Under the pieces are notes generated by a model. It had not been told where the DNA came from. It did not search any database and saw nothing but the letters and a program-made list of their open reading frames with translations. A DNA stretch of 64,000 nt from Ridgeia piscesae (Eukaryota; Annelida; Polychaeta; Sabellida; Siboglinidae), in assembly GCA_025642075.2 (NCBI GenBank), contig JAODUO010000053.1, forward strand, positions 1,032,001 to 1,096,000. Direction: 5' to 3'. Both the position numbers and the translations under genes were made by a program. Positions 1-9,053 of this stretch are shown piece after piece (position 1 is the first letter of the stretch; every line of letters starts with the position of its first letter).

Positions 1-65
1 CGTACAACCTTTGTTGGCAGATCAGGTGAAACTATCGGCAGTGGCTTGGCGGTGAACTCGCGTTT
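1..65 (-). CDS. TPX2: TPX2 exon 9 (partial)
   Basis: The acceptor is tgttgcag before 65. It reads KREFTAKPLPIVSPDLPTK, matching the FKALPLPHFDTINLPEK block. It runs off the window at position 1, so its end and the remaining exons are not visible. Confidence 0.85.
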
Positions 66-3000
66 CTGCAACAGCAAACAAAGCAGTGTCGTATCCATCG
101 TACGTGTTAATGTGTCCTGGTAAACACAAGCCAACTCAAGTTGTGCAAAGAATCAATAGCATAAATGCTTCCTGCCTCACCCTCTTCTCCTCTTCATAGA
201 CTTGTTTGATTTTTTCCTCTTTCTCCACGGCCTTTAGTTTGTCACGCCTCTCGAACGAGAATGGCTGTGGCTCAGTCACTCGGTGGTCTAGCTTGGGGTG
301 AAACGGGATGCCCACATGTGGAACAGGGTGGACGTGGATGTTTTGCTGCGACTCCTGTGGCTACATAAAAACATCAACACTTGTTTAATGAAATACATCA
401 CAAGATCATTCATTATGTAACTCTAATAAACGATAAGGTCGTAAGTTGGAGACACTTCTCGTGCAAGATGTTTTTCTTACTTCTTGAGAAGTATTTAATT
501 GGGTACTGCATACAAATATGTTATAAGTTGATCAGTACTGGTATAACTAAATTTTTTACTATGTAAGTACATTTATTTATTTAAAATAATGTAACTGTTA
601 TGGCAGACTAACAGAATTTACTTGTGACCAACATATCTTAATTGTGGCTGATATACAGCACTACAATGCAAATTAACTACAAACTGATTTTTGCATTAAA
701 CTACAATGAAAAAATTGAAAATGGAATAGTCAGCCGTATTGCTTATATTGTCTTGGTAGCATTGTTAATATAAAATGTGTCTGTATGCATAAAAGAGATG
801 TCTTTACTCACTGGACTTGGTATGCTTTTCGTAATGGATCGCAGTCGGTTCTTGAGGACAAATGCAGGCGATTCGGGCATGGTTAGTTGTTGGCGTTTGG
901 GCTTCCCAACTCCCTGTGGAAACACAGTACTGATACACAGATGTCTACAACTGGCATGCGACATAAACTACTTCCATCTAGACCATATCACTTATGACAC
1001 ATCTATTAGGTTATTGCACACATCATAAACACTACCACGAGTCAAACCACCATTTATCCTGTTCTGTATGGTATACAGAATCAACCTTAATATCCATATG
1101 GTAGGCATACTATATGTATATATGTCATTTTTTAAACGATTTTCATTGCAGTGTTTTATAAAGTTACTGGCTTCCTTCCACTCCTGTTTCACGTAACAAC
1201 TGTCAACTCCAGGCAATCCAGTTGACTCCTTGCAAAGTTCAACGCAACACTTTCCACCAGTTATAAAAGGACGTCATAGCAGAAAGAGCATTCTTCCTAA
1301 GAAATTTGCTGAATAGACAACAAGTATTTCGTGAGACACTCACCACCGGATGCTTAAGGATGTTAGTTGGAACTGGCTTAGCGTGGAACTCGTACTGGTC
1401 CATGGAGTCTTCCTGGCTGCTGTTTGGCCGCGCCGGTACACGTCGCTCTGTCTCTAGTCGCATAGCGACAGGCTGTGTGGGTTCCTTCTTCGGTATCTTG
1501 CGCACGCCCATATTTGGGTTGTTGAATATTTTTTTGTTCACAGGATGTGCCTTGAACTGGTGCCTGAAAGGGAAAGGTCACAATGTTGACAACTGCTTTT
1601 GCATCATGATAATTATGAGTGGGGAATGGTGGCCGTGGACAGAGCACCAGAAATGTTACGACTTTGAAGTAACAGTGATGCATGTGAAATTACTATTGAG
1701 CAATTTTTCTCAAATGGTAGATCACAATAACAGGGGGTCAAGAGTGGGTTGCCCGGGGGTCGCGAGATGTCTGCCAATGTAAGTCTGTAACAGGGGATTG
1801 TAGGTAGGCCGTCATGTAGCCGTAGGTCATAGTATAATGTACATATATCATAATAAAACATATATTCAAGTTCATCTTCAACAATCAGAGAAAATATTCA
1901 GAATTTCCACTCTGCGTGGTCACAGTGACTATATGATGAAGGGGTTAGTGACTAACGACAAGGATGGTGGGGTTATTCGGTATATATATATTCATATGTG
2001 ATATGGCACATAATAACATGTCAAAAATATTGCACTACTGAACCATATGAAACCACATTTATTAAGGCAACATAGCACTTGTATAAATAATATAATATCT
2101 AGGAAATAGAGCATATTAAACTTTAATAAAACTTCCTTACTTCAGCACTTTCTTATTTGATATAATTTCTGAATCTCCAACTGGTAACATATACATATTA
2201 GATCAATGAATACGCTTTTTAGATTCACCATTACTGATATATCTATTCAAAGAAGAGCTATAGTATATGAATAGTTATTAAAATAATGCACATGATTAAA
2301 TGAAAAAGTTTAACATGAATAACAACAAGGCCACACACTTTTTGACATCCTCAACTTCCATTTCATCAAGTTCGGCTTGGCTGACAATCTTGTGCTGTCG
2401 TTTGCGACCTCTCGTCTCCAAGTTGGGAGTTTTGGGTATTGTGATGTGCAGTTGAGGTCCACTGGTTCTCTCTGTCTTCTTACCAGCATCTACAAGATGC
2501 GCTCATGAGTTTAATAGTCGCACTGCCTAGTATATCATGAATGTCTGCCCCTGACTCGTCACAAAACCACAGTAAGAAGAAAGCATTCCTTAAAACAAAC
2601 ACTCAACGATCATTCTACAGACACAATAAAAGTAACAGTTGTTTTCAAATGGTGAAAAGCAGCTACACGAATCAGCAGATTGAACCTACCCTTCCTCGAC
2701 ACACGGAAGCGCTCTGGTGTGCGTGATGAGAACTGTGCGATCTGCTGTGCAACTGACTTGAACTCTCCTTGTGTGTCACCACTCAGGTCTCGTTTCCGTT
2801 TCTTGCCAGCCACCTTGAACGGCTGTGGAATGGTGGGGCCAGTTCTTGTTGTGTCAGACTGTAGCAAAGGGTACACAAATGCATTGCCACACCAGTTGTG
2901 TATACTCACTTTATGGAACAACAAATAATAATATACTTTCAACATTTATAATCAATTACAACCAAGGGTGGTGACAATAAAATGCTAAGATATATATAAT

Positions 3001-5220
3001 GAGGTTACTAAAAATATACTCTAATATCTAAAAAGTTGTTATTATTAAACAAGCAAATGTATTAAACAAACCTTGATGTACATATAACATATCATCTAAC
3101 ATTGTCGAAAATTGCATTAAAATTGAAAATAAAATTATATCGACAAAACATTATTGCAAACAAATATAAAAGTGACAGGAAATTTACAATCACAATCACT
3201 GCAAAGCGTGTTTGCAGTGGTAAATTAAGGTTTAAGTTAACCACACAAATGGATAACTGACCATACAATCTGTCTTTGAGCGAAGGATGGTTGTGAAGTC
3301 CTTCTGTTGTATGTCTAGCCGGGTCTCCATTGTGTGGTCTTTGATGCGACTGTCTGTGGCAAAGTGGAATTCTGTGGCTTTTGTCACATGGTGCACCGTG
3401 GCACGCATGGGACCAGGTGCTGTCTGTGCCTTGCGTCTTGATTCATCTGCGATCTTGCGTTTGCGTGCTAGTTCCTGACGCAACTCAGCGATTTTACGCA
3501 TCTCGAGCTCCTCTGTGCTCACGGCTGGTGCCCCAAACTGCACCTTCATCTCACGCCTACGAACACACAACTCAGTTTGAATGTCACAGTAAGACAACAT
3601 TTTTAACTAGTGCCGTAGTACTAATTACTAAACAAGATTAAATTTATTTAAATTATTATTATACAGTAACAGAACTACAATAGTCTTGCATGCCAAACAA
3701 AAGCACCACTTCATTAACTACACTGAGTAAGCTATTACCAATACTAATTTTTATTGGAAGGCAGTGGGAATATAGACAGAGTGGTGCAAATGACAGATGA
3801 GCTGAAGGCTTGGCAATGCCATTGTTGTTTTAAATACATTTTCTAAACAAACAGATTACACACAAAGGCAATACAATACAATTTGTAAACCAACTTTTTA
3901 TATTTACCATTATGTTACAATATATAAAGCACAGTTGAAATATTGTGAACGTCAACAGCAGCTTATTACCACTCGTTTCTACGAGTACATCAGATCCCAT
4001 ATTGAAAATTTAAATATAAAATAGTATTTCTTTGTATGCTTACTTCATAAAAGATGGCGTTGTTGGCTTGGTGAGCTTCAGTCTGGTTGCATATGGCAGA
4101 GCTACCTCAGTCAGTATCTGTTTCCCTGACGTTTTGTTAGATGCCCCTGTTGAGCCCTTACGACGTTCTAGGGAGGCAGAACGATGAAGTTTCCTCCCTG
4201 ACGATGTCTTGCCCTGCTCCAAGGAGCTGTGGTTCCGTGTGAGAGGGCCTGGGGACTGGCGCTTATGGTTTCGTTGAAGGGAACCAGAACGGCATGATCT
4301 CCTTGGAGTTTGCCGTTGCTGTTTAACAACAACAGGGTCCTGAATTGGCGTGACAGGGTCAGCAGACACCTGATCGTTGTTTACTTGATCTGGCTCATTG
4401 TTTGGTTTCTTGGGCTCTACTGTAAATGCAATAAAACCAAAAAATTTAAAACAGATGCACACACATATACCTCATATATATGGTTAGGCCACGGATCTAA
4501 AGATACGGCTCACGTATGCGTAGACACTTAGTTCTTTGACTGTCCCCATTTCAGTTAATAATATACATGCAATAATGACTATGTCATGCTATCGTAACAT
4601 ATTATCATGGAAATATAATAAAAATATATGGTGACTAGGTAGTCCTTCAGAAAGGTATAACAATACCTGTATCATGTGCAAAACTATATAATTTTGTTTA
4701 CCTTTTGTTTATAACATTTGTATTATAAAAGTAAGATTAATATTCGTGTTTATGATTTATTTAGATTTCAGACTAGCATTTATGTTGTTGGCAATGGCCA
4801 CTGTTATTACTTAGGCCCATTATAATTATGCCGGAACTAGTGACGATAAATTAATTATAAATGAATAATAAATTCACCAATGTCAATGAATGAGTGACCA
4901 AATAAAAAAGGACTTCGAATAAGTCTTGGTTATGCTGTTAATCCAAATTTATCGCTATGTCGTCCATGGGTATTTATTTATGCACCTGTTCCGTGAACTG
5001 TATGGATTAATTGTAATTAATGCATCACTTTTGGAATTTTTTTGAAACAAAACTGGAACCATGATCGCGAATCGTGATTTCCCCGTGAACCAAACACTGG
5101 ACCACTGGCAGTGAATCAAAACTTACCCCTAAAATAGTCGTCCAGCGCATCGTCATCATCATTGTTGGTAGGTTTTGTAAAATCTACATATTGTGGGCAG
5201 TCAAAGTCGTACGCTGACAT
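1..5220 (-). CDS. TPX2: TPX2 spindle assembly factor, 9 exons, C-terminus off the left edge
   Basis: TPX2 binds microtubules, promotes spindle assembly downstream of Ran-GTP/importin and activates Aurora A kinase; it acts in the nucleus and on mitotic spindles. Nine minus-strand exons join in phase: 5220-5127, 4419-4044, 3556-3262, 2858-2690, 2489-2339, 1563-1344, 913-812, 360-181, 65-1, giving about 550 residues (human about 747). The N-terminus carries the Aurora A-binding pattern: an aromatic stretch (YDFDCPQYVDF, residues 4-14) and a downstream aromatic pair (YF, 29-30, where human has WF). Residues 32-157 are basic and Ser/Thr-rich. Later segments follow the vertebrate order: VTKATEFHFATDSRIKDH, LSGDTQGEFKSVAQQIAQF, SRTPERFRVSRK, TIPKTPNLETRGRKRQ, FHAKPVPTNIL, PESPAFVLKNRLR, HPVPHVGIPFHPK and QPFSFERRDK. 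The start is the first ATG, preceding the Aurora motif. It faces CIAPIN1 head-to-head. The missing part should hold the C-terminal TPX2/kinesin-5-binding region. Confidence 0.92.
181..360 (-). CDS. TPX2: TPX2 exon 8 (microtubule-nucleation motifs)
   Basis: A 60-codon exon in phase 0. It contains HVHPVPHVGIPFHPK and QPFSFERRDK followed by a charged helix (AVEKEEKIKQVYEEEKR). These match the F-x-F/RDK microtubule-nucleation repeats in the C-terminal half of TPX2. Donor gtgagg at 180-175. Confidence 0.9.
812..913 (-). CDS. TPX2: TPX2 exon 7
   Basis: A 34-codon exon in phase 0 at both ends; acceptor tccacag, donor gtgagt. It encodes LTMPESPAFVLKNRLRS, close to the vertebrate SPAFALKNRIR motif. 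Confidence 0.9.
1344..1563 (-). CDS. TPX2: TPX2 exon 6
   Basis: The acceptor ctttcag precedes 1563 and the donor gtgagt is at 1343-1338. It encodes FKAHPVNKKIF, KKEPTQPVAMRLETERR and YEFHAKPVPTNILKHPV, all recognisable TPX2 repeat-like motifs (F-x-A/S-x-P). Confidence 0.9.
2339..2489 (-). CDS. TPX2: TPX2 exon 5
   Basis: The acceptor is cttgtag and the donor is gtgtgt (weaker than average). It encodes HITIPKTPNLETRGRKRQ followed by an acidic helix (AELDEMEVEDVKK), matching the PQTP/AELEAEELEK region of vertebrate TPX2. Enters in phase 1, leaves in phase 2. Confidence 0.87.
2690..2858 (-). CDS. TPX2: TPX2 exon 4
   Basis: The acceptor gctacag precedes 2858 and the donor gtaggt is at 2689-2684. 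The translation contains KKRKRDLSGDTQGEFKSVAQ and SRTPERFRVSRK, matching the conserved basic (nuclear-localisation-like) and FHKRTPNRY-type blocks of TPX2. Confidence 0.88.
3262..3556 (-). CDS. TPX2: TPX2 exon 3 (coiled segment and FHF block)
   Basis: The exon encodes a charged helix (EELEMRKIAELRQELARKR) followed by VTKATEFHFATDSRIKDH, a strongly conserved TPX2 block. Two donors are possible: gtatgg after 3267 and gtcagt after 3262. Only the second keeps the reading frame into exon 4, because the first would create an immediate stop, so 3262 was chosen. Confidence 0.85.
4044..4419 (-). CDS. TPX2: TPX2 exon 2 (basic, Ser/Thr-rich linker)
   Basis: The acceptor is tttacag before 4419 and the donor is gtaagc at 4043-4038. 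It encodes about residues 32-157, low-complexity, with many Arg/Ser and Pro/Gln, ending TKPTTPSFMK, a pattern typical of TPX2 before its coiled segment. Enters in phase 1, leaves in phase 2. Confidence 0.85.
5127..5220 (-). CDS. TPX2: TPX2 exon 1 (start codon, Aurora A-binding motif)
   Basis: ATG is at 5220-5218. The exon encodes residues 1-31 plus one base (phase 1). It holds the aromatic/acidic Aurora A-binding segment and a run of Asp. The donor gtaagt lies at 5126-5121. Confidence 0.88.
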
Positions 5221-5600
5221 TTTATAAAGTTAAAGAATACATTAACAAATCTTCCCCTGATTATAAAGTTGGCTGTTTGAGTTTTAAAGTACCCGCAACT
5301 AATTGTATAGCCAATGAGAAGCTACCTTACAATTTCATGTCTATATGGTAGCACATATTTCATTGGTTAATATTTTCCGTCCCTTATGATTGAATAATTA
5401 TCACATTATTTTACACAAGTCCGCCTTATACTGTTATAATTTTCACAAAAGTATTTGTCAAAGAGAAATACAAATAATCAAAACATTTCAAATTGACCTA
5501 ATTACTAGCACCGTCTGGTGGTTCCCTAAAAAGGTCGGATCAAAGTTCAAGGACGTTTTTGTTTTCGTGATCGCAGTGTTCAGTCGCATGCGTGATACGT
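5221..5600. promoter_or_regulatory. Candidate divergent promoter between TPX2 and CIAPIN1
   Basis: The region upstream of the TPX2 ATG has two inverted CCAAT boxes (CCAAT at 5311-5315 on plus; ATTGG at 5362-5366, i.e. CCAAT toward TPX2) and a TTTAAA element at 5283-5288. CCAAT pairs plus a CHR element are the known layout of G2/M genes such as vertebrate TPX2, but their spacing here (about 50 bp) is wider than usual. Assignment is inference. Confidence 0.35.
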
Positions 5601-5997
5601 TTGCACGACGTTTCAGTTCGACGTGTATGCTGGGGTTTTGTATAGTACAGCCTGCAGCCAGGTAGTCGAACTAGATCATTTTGGTAGTGCGTCAAATACG
5701 GTATATTTTACGCAGGTAATCGCTCAAACACATAGTTTCTTTATAAATAATCATCATTATGCATGTTTGCCTGACGTGACTTGTATTATGCTTCTCCTGT
5801 CAAGTTGTAAGAAAAACAGTAAGTGTGGCTGTCAGTGTCATGTAGTTGGGTGTTCGTCGTCGTGTTTTGACTGTTGCTGTCGGGATCCGACACTTCGTGC
5901 CGCCCTAACCTGGACTAGCCAGCTAGACAGCCTTCGTAGATGTAGAAACTGAACCGTTTTTTCTTCGAGTTTTGTCTACTAATTTTAATTAACTCGA

Positions 5998-6302
5998 TCT
6001 AGTTAACAGCCTTAGGCTTAGGTCTTAGTAGGTGATTACCTCCAAACAGCCTTGGGCTAACGCAGGAGTTGTTCTTCTCTAGAATTTGTGAGTCCACTAC
6101 ATTTACCCCCTGTGTGGGATCTTTTACTTCCCCTGGCATAGACACCAGACAGAAGGGACCACGGCTTTTAGTGTCTCTTCCGAAAGACACAGGCAAATGT
6201 GGGGTGAAGAAATTGCCTAAGTTTTGAAACGGCGGTAGGTGGGATTGAACCACTGTCCCCTCGATTGGCAATCCGGCGCTCTACCGCGCGACTACCGCTC
6301 CC
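5998..6302 (-). mobile_element. tRNA-derived SINE
   Basis: Read on the minus strand from 6302, the head is tRNA-like: an A box (TAGTCGCGCGGTAGAGC), an anticodon loop TTGCCAA (Gly-GCC-like) and a B box (GGTTCAATCCC). The stems are partly mismatched, so it is not a working tRNA. The body contains TTTCGGAAGAGACACTAAA and, further on, GTAAAAGATCCCAC, which resemble the conserved central segment of SINEs spread in marine invertebrates (recalled, not searched). No clear poly-A or target duplication was found. Confidence 0.75.
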
Positions 6303-6603
6303 AGTAATAAGATAACATATACTAGTCTAGTGTATAATTATCATTGCTTGGTTTACTGATCACCCCACCACCATATAAACCCAGGTCAAACAAGACAGCA
6401 ACAAAATTCACTGTTCTTTTATGCATAATACTCTCAGGAGACATCCAGCTAAACCCAGGCCCCTCTAAATGTAATTCATGTAAGAAATCACTAAAGTCCA
6501 ATTCACTCACCCATGTAACATGTAACGACTGCAACAAATCAGTTCACATAAAATGCCCTGGAATATCCAGACATGAAGTTAACACAGAGTTTTGTGATGT
6601 GTA
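6303..6603 (+). pseudogene. 5' fragment of a non-LTR retrotransposon with 2A-like and PHD-like motifs
   Basis: An 86-residue frame (6344-6601) contains LSGDIQLNPGP followed by a Cys4-His-Cys pattern (CNSC ... CNDC ... H-x2-C), the first half of a PHD finger. A 2A-like NPGP motif directly followed by a PHD-type finger is typical of the N-terminus of CR1/L2-type retrotransposon proteins of invertebrates. The frame stops at 6602; endonuclease and reverse transcriptase domains are absent, so this is a truncated copy. It abuts the SINE. Confidence 0.7.
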
Positions 6604-6800
6604 ATGAACTGGAAGCCATGCCAACACAGAGTTGTGGAATGGACTGGAAGCCATGCCAACACAGAGTTGTGGAAGGATGACTGGAAGCCATGCCAACTCG
6701 GAGTTGTGTAATGTAGAATGGACTGGAAACCATGCCAACACAAGAGTTGTGTAATGTGGAATGCTTGACAAGTTGATAGCAAAGAGTTGTGTAATACAGA
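6583..6800. repeat. Short imperfect minisatellite
   Basis: Four to five diverged units of about 36-45 bp, each with the core ggaagccatgccaacac followed by gagttgtg. It starts at the broken end of the retrotransposon fragment. It produces small minus-strand open frames with repeated Trp-His-Gly-Phe, which are not genes. Confidence 0.8.
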
Positions 6801-7177
6801 GGAAATAGCAACAGATAACTGGGTGACATTCGACCATCATTTACCCCATTTATAGTGTGGTTTAACACCAAGGCATGGAGAGCATACACACAAATATAAA
6901 CTAAATTCAGGGGTTTTCAAGGGTCTTACGGTTTAAAACCATGCTAATTTCAAGGGTATATATTTGATGACATGCCATTTCACCTAATTTTATCAACATA
7001 ATTTTCATGTCAATCCAACTCAGCTGAGTTGCTAATAAAACTTGTGTTATTATTAATGATATAGTGGGTATAATTAAAGATTGACACTTGACATTATGTT
7101 GGATTGTTCTCCCGTATGCAATGTTCCAGTGAACTGGAGATATCACACTGCATGTACGTTTTTCTGGGCTGTAGAAG

Positions 7178-7331
7178 ATGGACACAGTTGTGAAGTCGGG
7201 AGAGAGGGTGTTACTCATCACAGGGCTGACAAGCACCTCCTGTGACCTCCCTAGCCTTGTCAATAAGCTGATGGAGAAAACTGGAACTGACGGAAAAGTT
7301 CAAGTCGAGCACGTGGACCGACTCTGCACCT
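7178..7331 (+). CDS. CIAPIN1: CIAPIN1 exon 1 (start codon)
   Basis: ATG at 7178 opens [15 protein letters not shown], followed by [13 protein letters not shown], equivalent to the N-terminal strand and helix of anamorsin. Donor gtaagt after 7331; ends in phase 1. Confidence 0.87.
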
Positions 7332-9017
7332 GTAAGTACGCTGGAAACAGTGGTCAAATTATTGTTTGAGTCTACTGTTATGGTGCATTCATGTTTATGC
7401 AGTTGATTAAGAGATGGTTTGATTTGGCAAACAAGGCAAATTTAAAAAAATCCATTTTAGATTTCTATTGTTAAGGCAAAAGTAACATCTGCATCAATAC
7501 ATTTTTTTATGTCAATTTGAGTGACATTGTCAAATTACAATTTTAGGATGCCATGTCTTGATTTGTGATTTCTCTGTGAACTGAATTATTTCAATATTAC
7601 AATGCTTTTGATCAGTTATGACTACAGCCTGAATGTTGTTTATACATTTCCACATGTAATCAATTTGTTTAATGATGTCACGCAAACACGCGCCAGTTTA
7701 ATACCCACTACGGAATTGATTTGTAAATGCTCAGATTATGCAAGTCTGGTGACTGTGAGATTTAAACTGTAAGTACTTATGTGTTTGTCTCCAGCAAAAC
7801 ATGACATGGCGAGTTTTGACGTTGCTATATCTGGACCAAGTGTGCACCAGTCTGATGTCTTGATAGAGATTGCACGAGTTCTCAAGCCAGGTGGTCGGAC
7901 ATACCTGTGTGAACCTGTGGGTGCTGGTCAGCTGAAGATGCCAGAAGGCCTGCAGTCGGCACTGAAACTGGCTGGGTTTATCAACGTCTCACAGGTGAGT
8001 TCCACAAACAGTGGGTACACGTAATCAGACAACTATTATACTGTGATTAAGGAATATGTACTATATCAGGTTATATTTATATTGAAAACAATTGAGATTT
8101 TTAATCCAACGTTTGCACATACACACACATGCACACTCACACATTTTAAGCAGTAAAGCATAACCGACATAGAACAACATACTGGTATTATTAGCTCAGT
8201 AAATGACAGCAGCACAGCTATTTTGTACCAGTTTATCAGGTGCCACCTGGGAAACACAACTTCAGTATTGTTTTTTAGAGACCAAAACATGTATGATTTT
8301 TGGCAAAATTACTGTCTCACAGGAATAGTCATGTTTTTTCATTTGCCAAATATTACGCTCAGTAATAATAATAATATAAAAGATTTCTATGGTACCATAG
8401 TGTTAAAAAAACGAGCTATGTGTCACAGGTAATCCATACAATTAGGCATTCTCCGTATCAGTGTGTACACAGTCATGAACAGATGGATGGATAAGTCAGT
8501 CATCAACAGATGGAAGGATACATGTGCTAAGAATCTATACAGAAAATTATACGTTTTCTGATACCAGTGAATTGCTTCCATGTCCATGACTAGACTTAAT
8601 GTGTTTGTTGTTACATTAACTCCTGATACATAAACAATTACTATGCAGTACAGTAGTTACAGTAGTTATTCTGATTCACTTGGTATGTCACATTGCTCCT
8701 TCACCATTGTCCAGCCTGGGAACCTGACACTGCCAGAGCGGGAGGTGACAGCATTGACAAACAGTCTGGGCACGTCCAGCTACAGTCTACTACAACTGTC
8801 AGCTGACAAGCCAGCCTACGAGGTCGGGGCAGCAAAACAGCTCAAACTCTCCTTTGTCAAGAAGATTGGTAAGACCGTCCCACTGTTCATTCAATAACAC
8901 ATCAGTTTGGTTTGCAAGTTGGTAGAGTCAGGAAAATAGAAAGTTGATTCTTCACAACATAAATGATTGACGTTGATAAATGATGTGAATTATACAGAAA
9001 TGCATGATATTGCATTG

Positions 9018-9053
<36 letters not shown>

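Larger units (their letters stand above)
66..5126 (-). other. TPX2 introns
   Basis: The eight introns are 5126-4420, 4043-3557, 3261-2859, 2689-2490, 2338-1564, 1343-914, 811-361 and 180-66. All are short and AT-rich with GT/AG ends. I see no coding sequence, mobile element or long repeat in them; the small open frames on either strand look like chance. Confidence 0.6.
5600..7172 (+). other. CIAPIN1: Possible non-coding first exon and 5'UTR intron of CIAPIN1
   Basis: A good acceptor (tttttctgggctgtag) ends at 7174, three bases before the CIAPIN1 ATG, which suggests the 5'UTR is spliced. The best upstream donor I see is cgcag|gtaatc at 5715. If used, the first exon would lie just beside the TPX2 promoter and this intron would hold the SINE and retrotransposon fragment. 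No transcript evidence; low confidence. Confidence 0.25.

Noticed and set aside
6230..6302. A functional tRNA-Gly gene on the minus strand
   Set aside because: A and B boxes and the anticodon loop are present, but the anticodon stem is mismatched and the sequence continues into a SINE body.
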